Source: an uncultured Lachnospiraceae bacterium (GTDB lineage: Bacteria > Bacillota > Clostridia > Lachnospirales > Lachnospiraceae). Taken from it: a stretch of 23,185 bases of DNA. The translations under genes were made by a program, and so were the position numbers. Under the pieces are notes generated by a model. The model was given only the letters and a program-made list of their open reading frames with translations, had not been told where the DNA came from and made no database searches. Shown here piece after piece: positions 15,187-23,185 of this stretch; position 1 is the first letter of the stretch; the number at the start of each line of letters is the position of its first letter. Where the stretch lies: contig CAJUCK010000010.1 of assembly GCA_910585395.1 (NCBI GenBank), positions 38,764-61,948 of the forward strand, written 5' to 3'.

Positions 15187-16020
15187 TTAGATCATCCCAA
15201 GCAGCGATTTCCACATCTTCTTCCCGGCTGTGACTTCTCCATCCAGGTTCTTATATCCCAGTACACTTTTCTGGTAGGAATTTACCGCCGCCGTAAATTT
15301 GGGTCCTGCTATGCCGTCCACGTTCCCGCAGTTGTGCCCCAGGGCGTTCAAACGTTTCTGAAGGGGAATTACCGCTGGGTGTTTACGGTTCTTTAATGCT
15401 GATACGGTAATAGTGTTTCCTATCGTCTCTCTTCCCGCCTTGCCGTCCACCTTAGAGCCTGTGCATGACTGTACATCCATGATAAACTGTGTGCGCTCAT
15501 ATCCTGCAGGCGATACCTTATTTGATTCTTGCACTGCTTCTACCGTGACTTTTCCGTCTTTCCAGGTTTCCATGAATCTTTCCGGGGCTCCGTAGAGCTG
15601 TTTTAGTCTGGTAGTTGTGCTGCCCCAATCTGGCAGATACAGGTGTGGACGATCTTTGATGCTGCTCCAGTCCCCTCCCCAGCCTAAGCCGATGGATTTT
15701 GCAACAGATCCGACACGTTCAAACATTCCCGTGGAATTATTAAAGGCGTCATCTTTTTTATCGCCATCCCCATCAATGTCCATATCAATATAAAAATCTA
15801 TGGCGATCCCCCACTGGTGCTGGGAGCTGTATGTACTGCCTTTGGCGTTGGTCACAACGCTGCCGGGGGTTGTCCTGCCCTGGGCGTATAATGCATCCTG
15901 CTCCGACCTTGTCCTTAAGCATTCACTAAATAAAATCGAGATGCCCTGTTCTTTGCACTCTTTTTTCAGGAGCGCCGCTTTCTTCTGTAATTCTGGGTGT
16001 AATGCTGTGATATCTCTCAT
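15187..16020 (-). CDS. Phage endolysin, M15-type peptidase with peptidoglycan-binding repeats
   Basis: The N-terminal half is a VanY/Ply500-like zinc peptidase that cuts peptide stems of the cell wall. Zinc ligands are His68 and Asp75 in SSQHQWGIAID and His126 in KDRPHLYL, with Asp123 nearby. Residues 79-91 form an aspartate-rich loop (DMDIDGDGDKKDD) like an EF-hand, suggesting calcium binding as in the T5 endolysin. Residues about 172-205 (FIMDVQSCTGSKVDGKAG) and 212-277 (LQKRLNALGHNCGNVDGIAG) resemble two peptidoglycan-binding modules. There is no signal peptide, which fits release through the holin. The start is ATG 16020, preceded by GTGAGAG; an in-frame GTG at 16035 overlaps the holin gene and lacks a ribosome site. 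Confidence 0.9.
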   Translation of the reverse strand: MRDITALHPELQKKAALLKKECKEQGISILFSECLRTRSEQDALYAQGRTTPGSVVTNAKGSTYSSQHQWGIAIDFYIDMDIDGDGDKKDDAFNNSTGMFERVGSVAKSIGLGWGGDWSSIKDRPHLYLPDWGSTTTRLKQLYGAPERFMETWKDGKVTVEAVQESNKVSPAGYERTQFIMDVQSCTGSKVDGKAGRETIGNTITVSALKNRKHPAVIPLQKRLNALGHNCGNVDGIAGPKFTAAVNSYQKSVLGYKNLDGEVTAGKKMWKSLLGMI

Positions 16021-16021
16021 A

Positions 16022-16234
16022 TTAGTTTCTCTCACTTTCTTTTAATTCCGGCAGTCCTGTCAGTGACGTAAGTATGGACACCACGCCGGCCACAATTGAT
16101 ATAGATATTACATTGATCCAATTCACTTCAATTACTGCCTGTCCCACAGTCAGCATAGATAAAGCCGTCTGCGCCATGGTCTTGACTGCACGGATTCCGG
16201 CCGCTCTCAGCCATTCTTTCTTATTATTGTTCAT
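16022..16234 (-). CDS. Phage holin, r1t-like family
   Basis: Seventy residues with two hydrophobic segments (about 19-36 and 40-58) and the pattern WLRAAGIRAVKTMAQTALS, VNWINVISISIVAGVVSILTSLTGLPE, which is typical of r1t-type holins. Holins form pores in the cytoplasmic membrane to let the endolysin out. The gene overlaps the upstream membrane-protein gene by 11 bases and ends two bases before the endolysin start. AAGGAGGAATAACTT precedes its ATG, a very strong ribosome site. Confidence 0.92.
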   Translation of the reverse strand: MNNNKKEWLRAAGIRAVKTMAQTALSMLTVGQAVIEVNWINVISISIVAGVVSILTSLTGLPELKESERN

Positions 16235-16577
16235 AAGTTATTCCTCCTTTTTCCGCTGGTTCTTCCGGCATCTCCAGAAGCTTGTTGTATAGTTTTGTCG
16301 CAACATCATTCCCGCCTAGTTTATGGTAGGATTCGTAGACTTTTTTAATGGATTCTTTGGCATAGATGGGACAGTATTCACGGTCCAGGTATTTGTTGTA
16401 ATTATGTACAATGCTCTCCCGGAGAAGGCTTTTTACGCCTTCCGCGATTGCCGAACTTTTTTGCTGTTCTGTCACAAGACGTTTTTTCGTGTCCCTGTAC
16501 AAACACCCCAGGGTAAACGTAACTGCTGCAAAAAACCATTCCACCCAGTTCTGCTGGATAAACTGCAGTACCTGCAT
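16224..16577 (-). CDS. Small phage membrane protein upstream of holin, function unknown
   Basis: 117 residues from ATG 16577 (MQVLQFIQQNWVEWFFAAV), which has AAGGTG six bases upstream; an in-frame GTG at 16586 is a less likely start. One membrane segment lies near residues 12-29 (VEWFFAAVTFTLGCLY), followed by a basic, charged cytoplasmic part with DTKKRLVTEQQKSSAIAEG and a helical stretch. Proteins of this shape often sit just before holins in clostridial phages and may modulate lysis, but I do not recognise a named family. It overlaps the holin start. Confidence 0.75.
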   Translation of the reverse strand: MQVLQFIQQNWVEWFFAAVTFTLGCLYRDTKKRLVTEQQKSSAIAEGVKSLLRESIVHNYNKYLDREYCPIYAKESIKKVYESYHKLGGNDVATKLYNKLLEMPEEPAEKGGITYEQ

Positions 16578-16663
16578 CGTTCTCACCTTCTTTCTTATTT
16601 TAATGACATTTATAAAGCTTGGTAGTAGTTCCTCCTTGCTCCATAAACTTACACTATTTGATT

Positions 16664-19600
16664 TTATTTCAGAATTACGCTGACAATATTATCTGTTTTC
16701 CGTTCAATTACAAAGAATGTATCAAAATCTCTGTTTTCAGCAAGCGTGGCAATGCCGCCTGCACCGCATTTGCAGAATTTGCCGGGAATGCATGTGCCGT
16801 CATCTCTTACAGGAAGTACGCCCAGCATCCCCACGCACGCCCATTCTTTCCTATCTTTGCGTTCTACATATGTTTCCTGCAAGGTTGGGTCATAGCCTTC
16901 TGCCAGCCTCATGCGTGCATTTTTGATCATATTTCCTGTCTCAACCAAAATAGGTTTATGGGTTTCTTCATCGAATTCCAGATTTCCATTTTCATCGATT
17001 TTCTGTATCGTTTCTGGCACATCCTCCATCACAATCCGGTTAAATTCATCCCTTTCATACCGCCAGTAGTAATCTTCATCTGCATTTCCTATAATGGATG
17101 GATTTCCTGACACAATGCCTAAAATGTAGTCCCCGGCATCCGCCTTTTTGATCAATCCCTCTTCAACGGTCATGAAATATCCAACCCTGTCTTCATTTTC
17201 TGGGTTTCCGTCTTTGTATTGGAAGTATTCTGCGTAATCTGCACCGGATGTATTAAAAGCGCCTACGCCATACACTCTGCCCCCATATGTTACCCGGAAT
17301 GCATTGCTTCTGTTTTTGTCTGATGTTCCGTTTCCAATTACAAATACATCCCCAATTTGATTGCTAGAAGTCCCTCCAGCAACCATTTTTTTATTGTATT
17401 TCCCTGCCACAAAGGAAGCATGGTTTTCTGCATAATTATCTTCTCCGGCAGCGCAAGAATCATTAGCTCTTACAATATTGTATTCCCCTCCGCAGATACA
17501 AGAATTCGAGCTATATGAATAATTTTCAAACCCTCCTAATACACAAGAATTTTCACCTAATACTCCATCTGAGCATCCTCCGATAACACAGGAATATTCG
17601 CCGCTGGCATACGTTTGAGAACCTGCAATCGCACAGGAATTGGCATTAATATATATTTCTTGATCTCTAAAATTAATATAGGAATCTTTATAAATATCTC
17701 TTTTTGCATAAGTATCTTTTATCACATTCCCATCACTATCTTGAGTGGCTTTTGTGGCGGATGCTGCATTTCCTTGAAGGTTTTGAACTTTCAGAGTTTG
17801 TGTATAAGGATTAAACATAAATCTATCATTATAGTCTCTTTCCATCTCCTGTGTATTAGAAGAGAACCAGACATGACGATCAAAATTGGCGGTTCCTGGT
17901 CCTGCGCTTATACGTGAAGCTGTCCCTCCATATGCTACATGCGTATTGGTTACGGAAGCAGTGATTGTAGATAGTTCCGCCGTGCTGACCGCTACATTCC
18001 AGCCGGATTTCCATTGGGAAAAATTTCCGTAATGTCCCAGCAACACATCGTGAACCTGTACTTTAGGGTAGCTCCATGCTGTATTAGCTTCTCCAATTGT
18101 GATGGCGCATTTAGAACCATCATGTCCAAACCTTACTGTCAAGTTTGAATGCCTGCCATCTGCCCTTCCGACACATACAGCCGTCGGGCTTATCCAGCCG
18201 GTAGACTGTACATAGTTATAGCCGAATATGTGATAATCTACAGATGAATGCGTCAAATAATCATATATGGTTACGGTAAATCCAAGCATTGTTTGTGACC
18301 AGGTAACAGGGAGCGTTATTTTTAAATATCCGGTGAGACTGCTTACGCCAGAATCTAAATTCCCACCTTCCGGATAAGCGAGATACGTATCCCTTCCGAC
18401 ACATGAGATGCTTCCGTTTTTGGTAAGCAGATCTCTGGTATCAAAATTCGCCGGTAAATCCAATGTAGCGTAAACTTGTACATTCTCAACTGACTCTTCT
18501 GTTCGTTCTGGTGTAATTGTTTTCCAATTGTTTGAATAAACACCCAGCGCATCTTCTATAGAAATTAACCATATATTATCTTTTCCTTCTCCGTTGTAAT
18601 AAACTTCTATATACTCACTTGCGATCTGTCCTGTTGATGGGGTCTCACGCACATGTCTAATCTTTGTCCACATATGAACCCCATACTGTCCTGTATATGC
18701 TGCAATTGAAACAAATTTTTTGCTTCTGTATGTGCCAAAGAACTGAATTTTCTGAAATTCAGGACCAGAATTATAGTAAGTTCTTTTCAAACTTACCACA
18801 CAGGAGTTTCCGCCATCCTCTCCTATATATTTAGCAATTCGATACCAGCCCGCTTTACTTACCGATGCTCTCGAAGTTGACACATAATCTGCTGTAAAAT
18901 GCTCATTCATGTACGCGGTAGATACTGCCCCGATATTAGCAGGAGTAATATTTACATTCCCCTGTCTGTATGAGGTTTCAACTTCCCCTTTTACGCCTGT
19001 TACAGAAGAGGATGCAAGCACATCCCATTTTCCATCAATTGTATAATAAACATTACTTCCTCTGCCATAAAAAATACCGCCGCCATCCAGAAATCTTTCA
19101 TCAGAAAAAAAATCGTCAGAAATGTTATACATTGCATTTGTTGAAATATCTGTTGCAGGAAGATCAGAAAAAGAGACTGTGCCCATAGGAATAAGCCCAT
19201 TTGCGCCTTGCGATATATGTTTTGCCTGCTCGTAATAATATTTGGCATTGTCAGAATCTTCATTTTCCCTTGTTCCAGTTCCACCCACGGCATAGCTCTG
19301 TGATTTTTTGGCGTAAGAAACGGCATTCGCAGCACATTCAGAAGCACTTGCAGCACTTTCAGAAGCAGCATTGGCATTAGACAAAGCTGTTCTTTCAGAA
19401 TTTGCGGCGTTTGCAGCTGAGGTTTCAGCCTCATTGGCTTTACCTGTTGCAGCGGCAGCGGAATCAGATGCGTTTAAAGCACTGGCTGCAGCGCTGGCCG
19501 CACTTAATTCTGCTTCCGTAGATTTCTGCGTGGCGGTATGAGCGGACCTGGCTGCATTTGTTTCGGAGGTTTGGGCAGAATTTGCGCTTAATTCTGCAGC

Positions 19601-20161
19601 GTTCGCACTCGCTATAGAAGCATTTGCACTTGATTCTGCAGCGCTCGCACTCGCCTGGGCCTTCCCAGCCTCAACAGTGATCTCCGCAAGATAGTCCGGG
19701 CGCAGATGCTTTTCCTCGATACTGCCCTCTTTAACAATTGCTTTCACTTTTCCGGTATCAAGAAGCTGCCAGACCACAGTGTCACTGTCAATAAATTCCA
19801 ACGGTACTATAAAGGCAGATAAGTCAACTCTCTTAACTGTTCCATCATCAAGAGTTATTATCATTTGCTGTGTGGTCTCGTCAAAATCAAAATTAACCGC
19901 AAGTTTTTCTAACATCGTATCAATCGTAGCTTCCGTACCATTAAAATATGTAATCGTAAAGACTCCGTTGCTTCTATTAAAAGTAATGGACTGAATTAGC
20001 ATTTGCGCATCTGATTTATCCAGTTTGGTTGTATCAAGAGTGATAACCCTGTTGTCTGTCTCGTTAAGTGCAGCATTTACTTTATTAAGAAGCCTTTTTC
20101 CTAACGGCGTGTCTGTCTTTGGCCAATCTTCCCACATGAAGTTGTCAAACGCTTTATTCAT
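16664..20161 (-). CDS. Phage tail fibre with Ala/Ser-rich stalk, YadA-like beta-roll and Peptidase_G2 C-terminal domain
   Basis: The 1165-residue protein begins with a tail-attachment region (1-160), followed by an Ala/Ser/Asn-rich stalk (about 165-285, units like SAASAAASALNASDSAAA) of the kind that forms trimeric coiled coils. A conserved SYAVGGTGTRENEDSDNAKYY joint leads into a central adhesive part. Residues 841-925 are six short repeats starting SC(A/V/I)xGG, like YadA or haemagglutinin head repeats, in a left-handed roll. The last about 200 residues (from SGADYAEYFQYKDGNPENEDRV's start near 972) match the Peptidase_G2 intramolecular-chaperone domain, which folds the trimer and then cuts itself off. 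It probably binds the host surface. It overlaps the upstream tail gene by 8 bases. Confidence 0.85.
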   Translation of the reverse strand: MNKAFDNFMWEDWPKTDTPLGKRLLNKVNAALNETDNRVITLDTTKLDKSDAQMLIQSITFNRSNGVFTITYFNGTEATIDTMLEKLAVNFDFDETTQQMIITLDDGTVKRVDLSAFIVPLEFIDSDTVVWQLLDTGKVKAIVKEGSIEEKHLRPDYLAEITVEAGKAQASASAAESSANASIASANAAELSANSAQTSETNAARSAHTATQKSTEAELSAASAAASALNASDSAAAATGKANEAETSAANAANSERTALSNANAASESAASASECAANAVSYAKKSQSYAVGGTGTRENEDSDNAKYYYEQAKHISQGANGLIPMGTVSFSDLPATDISTNAMYNISDDFFSDERFLDGGGIFYGRGSNVYYTIDGKWDVLASSSVTGVKGEVETSYRQGNVNITPANIGAVSTAYMNEHFTADYVSTSRASVSKAGWYRIAKYIGEDGGNSCVVSLKRTYYNSGPEFQKIQFFGTYRSKKFVSIAAYTGQYGVHMWTKIRHVRETPSTGQIASEYIEVYYNGEGKDNIWLISIEDALGVYSNNWKTITPERTEESVENVQVYATLDLPANFDTRDLLTKNGSISCVGRDTYLAYPEGGNLDSGVSSLTGYLKITLPVTWSQTMLGFTVTIYDYLTHSSVDYHIFGYNYVQSTGWISPTAVCVGRADGRHSNLTVRFGHDGSKCAITIGEANTAWSYPKVQVHDVLLGHYGNFSQWKSGWNVAVSTAELSTITASVTNTHVAYGGTASRISAGPGTANFDRHVWFSSNTQEMERDYNDRFMFNPYTQTLKVQNLQGNAASATKATQDSDGNVIKDTYAKRDIYKDSYINFRDQEIYINANSCAIAGSQTYASGEYSCVIGGCSDGVLGENSCVLGGFENYSYSSNSCICGGEYNIVRANDSCAAGEDNYAENHASFVAGKYNKKMVAGGTSSNQIGDVFVIGNGTSDKNRSNAFRVTYGGRVYGVGAFNTSGADYAEYFQYKDGNPENEDRVGYFMTVEEGLIKKADAGDYILGIVSGNPSIIGNADEDYYWRYERDEFNRIVMEDVPETIQKIDENGNLEFDEETHKPILVETGNMIKNARMRLAEGYDPTLQETYVERKDRKEWACVGMLGVLPVRDDGTCIPGKFCKCGAGGIATLAENRDFDTFFVIERKTDNIVSVILK
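19591..19654. repeat. Near-perfect 22-bp direct repeat in the fibre stalk, 42-bp offset
   Basis: ATTCTGCAGCG(T/C)TCGCACTCGC occurs at 19591-19612 and 19633-19654 with a single difference. The 42-base offset equals 14 codons, so two heptads of the Ala-rich stalk seem duplicated. This kind of repeat can expand or contract and alter fibre length. Confidence 0.7.
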
Positions 20162-23100
20162 CCTTTTCAGTCCTTTCCAGAATCATAGAAACAGTTTTTT
20201 TCAATAAATCAATTTCTGTTTTCTGTTCTTCTAATTTCCTATACAATTTCTGTATCATCTGCATGTTCCACATGGTAAACTCTGTGTAAATAATTCCCAT
20301 TGGGTCTTCCACTCCGCAATAATTTTCGCTTTGCGGATCATCTGCCATCTGCACAAATCCACCAAAATCCTGCGTTGTATATCCATACTTTTCAAAGGCA
20401 GTTTTGACATTTCCGGCTTTTACTCCAAAGTGATACCTGCCAGAAGTTCCATTGTTATATTTGAAAGCGCATGGTTCTATATCCATATACACATTTTCAA
20501 ATTCATCTAATGGTTTAAAAGAGTTTTTTAATCGTTCATCAGAAGGAGTTATGCTGCCAGCGGACAAAAGTTTGACCTCATTCCCTCTCAAATTCGTTGT
20601 GGTTGTATAAGATTTTGAACTGGGAAGCCCAACATCCACTTGAAGCCCATCTTTTCTTACAAAAAGCATATATGCATTTCCGCTGTCTGATGCTAAAGTT
20701 GAGACTTGAATCCCACAATTATCACTTCCTCTGTCCATATATATATTTCCCGCATCCAAAGTACCTCCTTCAACAGTAATCCCAGAGCGGAAATATGTCC
20801 TTTTTGCGAAATCTGCGTCTGATCTGCATTCAAAAAAGTTCTTACATACAAGTCCAGCATTGCTTGAACTTCCTCCAATTATAAGACTTGGATACGTTTG
20901 ACCTTCTACCATCTCAAGAGAAGCAGCTTTTCTTACTTTTGTCGTACCATCAAAATCTATATACGAAAACTTTAGACCATCTTTCAAATATAGCGTTGCA
21001 GTATTTACTCTTTCTCCGTTAAGAGTTCCTGCTGTTATTAAATTTGCGTTTATCGCACCTGTTGTTATATTATCTCCATTAATTATTGTCTTCCCGTCGT
21101 TCGCTGCGAGATTTTCAAAGCTAACAAGCCCTTCAAATTTTATCTCTTTCGCCTGTCCTGTTATTACACTTCCATTTTCCTTTGTCACAGAAAGATTCAA
21201 TGACGCAGAAGTGCTTCCGTTGGAAACAGACATGTCTATTGACTTCACAGATTGCTCTATCCTTGACGAAAGCCCTCTTTCTGTATCATCAACTTCCTGC
21301 CGTATTCCTTCCGCAGTCTGCGCTATCTCCGTACTCAAAGTTGTGCTTACCTGCTCTAGCTGCCTGTATTCCTCCCATTCTACCCTTTGCGGTCTGTCCA
21401 TTGGATGGTGCCTAACCGCAACATATACTTTTCCGCTTGTCTGATCTAAATATTTAAGTCCAGGCGTATATTCTTCTGCTGTCATTATTATTGAAGGAAT
21501 ACCAAACCCGTATTTTCCTATATCAATGGGTGTATCGTCTTCCTCTTTTTCACTCCATATTTTTTCTGCCCTTGCCACAGTGCTGGTTATGCTTTCCGCA
21601 GTTTGCTTTATCTCTGATGATAAATTTTCCGTTATCATATCAAGTTTTTTTATAAATACCCAAGAAGTTCCGTCTGATTGGTAAAGGCTTCCGTCTGATT
21701 GGTTTAAATAATATCCTCCCTTATGTTCATTTGCCTTGTATTTTATTCCATCCACTCCTTCGTACCCAAAAAGAGATATATCATATCCTACTGTATTATA
21801 CTTGCTTACAGCCTTGCTTACTGTAGCTTTTATCTCATCTGCTTTCTGCACGATTTCAGACCTAACATGGTTATCGGAATCAATCAACTCACTCCTTGTT
21901 TCCTCGATTGTCCTTTTTAGTATGTTCGCCTTTCCTTTGAGCTGCATAATTGAATTGTGAACAGAATTTACTTTCTCTGAATACGTTTCAACGCCTTTGG
22001 AAGATATTGCATCTCTAATAGCCTGTCCGCCTTTCAATACCCTGTTCAGCATATAGCTTTCTACAATTTCATATCTTGTAGATATACGTACTGCATCACC
22101 AACTTCCAGGCAAAGATTTCCTTTTATATCAGCATTAAACGGGCGGTAAAAAACGTTTGTAATTTTTTCAAATATATTTTTTGCAATTATTTTTAAAGAA
22201 CTGGAATCCTTTCCATACACAAGAAAATTATCTTCAATTGCATAGCCGTTATCCCCCTCCCCATAAATCACCCCTATATCATTCTCTTCCTGCCGAATCT
22301 GCAATTTTGAAATTTTTCCAGTGAGAAAATCTTCGTATTGGCAGGAAGTACAGCAGCCCCTTTCTATCTCAAAAGAATCAGGTTCCTGAGGATAAAGATG
22401 GCCTGTTTTGGCTTGCGGAAGATATTCTGGCGCATGATCTGGATATAATGTCTCGTTCGGGTACACCCCCATAAAGTCCTGCTTTAAATAAATATACTGA
22501 AACTTTCCATCCCTTCCGATATGCCCGAAACATCCGTTGATTTCACAAATTGCAGTAATAACATCTTTACCACTTAAAGAAGACTCTCTTAAAATGCTCG
22601 TCTGTTCTTCTTCGGTGCCTGTCTCTACTCCCTCTTGAACCTGGATCGTCTTTTCTACCAACATATCGTCATTTACAAGGATTATTTCCTTTTGCTGCAA
22701 TCCAAAATATTCAACAAAGCTAGTCCGAAATTCTTTCAATGTCACCTGGCTATTATCTTCCGGCAGGATGGTATTGTACCAATCGATTGCACTTGCATTA
22801 ATAATATCGTGCATGGCGTCATACGCTACGATCTCCCGATGCATACGGTCGGCTGTAAGCTTGTCTGAATCAACTTTATACCTTCCGACAATCAGAGGAT
22901 CGTCTTCATGGTGATTTAAAACTACACTAACCGTAAGCCACATGCCAGATAAATCTTTTACAATATTTGCAACCTTAAATTTTAGACTGCCTGCCTCACA
23001 AGAACCAAATCTTAATTCATTTTCCGAGCATAAATTTTCGGTTAGTTCTATGCTTTGATAAAAAAAGTCCTCATTTTTCATTATTGGGATTTCAAAATCA

Positions 23101-23185
23101 TTTTCTAACTTTTTCCACCCTATACGGTCTTCACTTAAATTCTCAAACCGATAGCACGTTCCCGTATTTATATCAAGATATGTTT
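20154..23185 (-). CDS. Phage tail tip/baseplate protein with C-terminal Peptidase_S74 chaperone domain, 5' end beyond window
   Basis: The frame ends at 20154 and is open to the window edge. An ATG at 23081 gives 975 residues but has no ribosome site, and the 34 codons before it (including TGTCYRFENLSEDRIGWKK) read like protein, so the true start is likely upstream. The first about 360 residues resemble tail-associated proteins of Gram-positive siphophages (LCSENELRFGSCEA, IVGRYKVDSDKLTADR). The middle has repeated helical linkers such as LSSEIKQTAESITSTVARAE. The region NITTGAINANLITAGTLNG is typical of prophage tail fibres. The C-terminus from about residue 844 (numbered from the inner Met) is Peptidase_S74: Ser847 and Lys852 in PSDERLK, then a terminal helix. 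It trims itself after assisting trimer assembly. Confidence 0.85.
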   Translation of the reverse strand, partial: TYLDINTGTCYRFENLSEDRIGWKKLENDFEIPIMKNEDFFYQSIELTENLCSENELRFGSCEAGSLKFKVANIVKDLSGMWLTVSVVLNHHEDDPLIVGRYKVDSDKLTADRMHREIVAYDAMHDIINASAIDWYNTILPEDNSQVTLKEFRTSFVEYFGLQQKEIILVNDDMLVEKTIQVQEGVETGTEEEQTSILRESSLSGKDVITAICEINGCFGHIGRDGKFQYIYLKQDFMGVYPNETLYPDHAPEYLPQAKTGHLYPQEPDSFEIERGCCTSCQYEDFLTGKISKLQIRQEENDIGVIYGEGDNGYAIEDNFLVYGKDSSSLKIIAKNIFEKITNVFYRPFNADIKGNLCLEVGDAVRISTRYEIVESYMLNRVLKGGQAIRDAISSKGVETYSEKVNSVHNSIMQLKGKANILKRTIEETRSELIDSDNHVRSEIVQKADEIKATVSKAVSKYNTVGYDISLFGYEGVDGIKYKANEHKGGYYLNQSDGSLYQSDGTSWVFIKKLDMITENLSSEIKQTAESITSTVARAEKIWSEKEEDDTPIDIGKYGFGIPSIIMTAEEYTPGLKYLDQTSGKVYVAVRHHPMDRPQRVEWEEYRQLEQVSTTLSTEIAQTAEGIRQEVDDTERGLSSRIEQSVKSIDMSVSNGSTSASLNLSVTKENGSVITGQAKEIKFEGLVSFENLAANDGKTIINGDNITTGAINANLITAGTLNGERVNTATLYLKDGLKFSYIDFDGTTKVRKAASLEMVEGQTYPSLIIGGSSSNAGLVCKNFFECRSDADFAKRTYFRSGITVEGGTLDAGNIYMDRGSDNCGIQVSTLASDSGNAYMLFVRKDGLQVDVGLPSSKSYTTTTNLRGNEVKLLSAGSITPSDERLKNSFKPLDEFENVYMDIEPCAFKYNNGTSGRYHFGVKAGNVKTAFEKYGYTTQDFGGFVQMADDPQSENYCGVEDPMGIIYTEFTMWNMQMIQKLYRKLEEQKTEIDLLKKTVSMILERTEKDE

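Larger units (their letters stand above)
15100..23185 (-). mobile_element. Prophage, distal part: tail tip/fibre and lysis modules
   Basis: Five consecutive minus-strand genes encode, in transcription order, a tail protein with S74 domain, a tail fibre, a small membrane protein, a holin and an M15 endolysin. They are tightly packed with 8- and 11-base overlaps, as in tailed phages of Gram-positive hosts. The lysis end abuts the host MATE gene region. Head, packaging, replication and integrase genes would lie beyond the right edge. The left boundary is approximate. Confidence 0.9.

Noticed and set aside
16664..20161. Diversity-generating retroelement target in the tail fibre
   Set aside because: No reverse transcriptase or template repeat is in the window, and the C-terminus is a Peptidase_G2 domain, not a C-type lectin fold.
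1..23185. CRISPR array or insertion sequence
   Set aside because: No regularly spaced repeats and no transposase were seen.

Overview
The window looks like a chromosome of a spore-forming, low-to-mid GC Firmicute of class Clostridia, most likely family Lachnospiraceae. The reasons are spoVAD/spoVAE, glnA followed by an ANTAR-domain regulator, a DapL-type diaminopimelate pathway, a eukaryote-type HisA, strong AGGAGG-like ribosome binding sites and sigma-A promoters. No rRNA, complete tRNA or CRISPR array was seen.

Layout. Bases 1-2147 (minus) hold a secreted GH30 glycoside hydrolase cut off by the window edge. It has its own promoter and a two-copy operator-like repeat 21 bp apart. Bases 2292-6765 (minus) form one nitrogen/lysine-cell-wall operon: glnA, an ANTAR regulator, dapF and dapL, running from a clear promoter just after hisA to a strong terminator. 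dapL is broken by an apparent 38-nt deletion. dapF seems to have lost its native start through a deletion of about 31 nt. Bases 6775-7542 (minus) are hisA of the eukaryotic type, with no other his gene nearby. Divergent from it is guaB (plus), the only clear plus-strand gene.

Bases 9667-13346 (minus) hold a polysaccharide deacetylase with its own promoter and terminator, then spoVAD and spoVAE behind a sigma-G-like promoter, then an Asn/Asp-rich lipoprotein with an 11-residue tandem repeat. spoVAC is absent from its usual place upstream of spoVAD. Bases 13379-14885 (minus) are a MATE-family exporter. Its perfect sigma-A promoter is followed almost at once by a terminator-like hairpin and short leader reading frames, which suggests transcription attenuation.

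From about 15.1 kb to the right edge is the distal part of a prophage, all on the minus strand. In transcription order it encodes a tail protein with a C-terminal S74 chaperone/protease domain, a large tail fibre with a C-terminal Peptidase_G2 domain, a small membrane protein, an r1t-like holin and an M15-type endolysin. The lysis end faces the host MATE gene. A tRNA T-arm-like fragment near 15.08 kb may be the remnant of the attachment site.

The most interesting points are the paired small deletions in dapF and dapL, the MATE leader attenuator, the hendecad lipoprotein beside spoVA, and the two adjacent phage tail genes that end in different self-cleaving chaperone domains. No single wholly new multi-gene system is evident.
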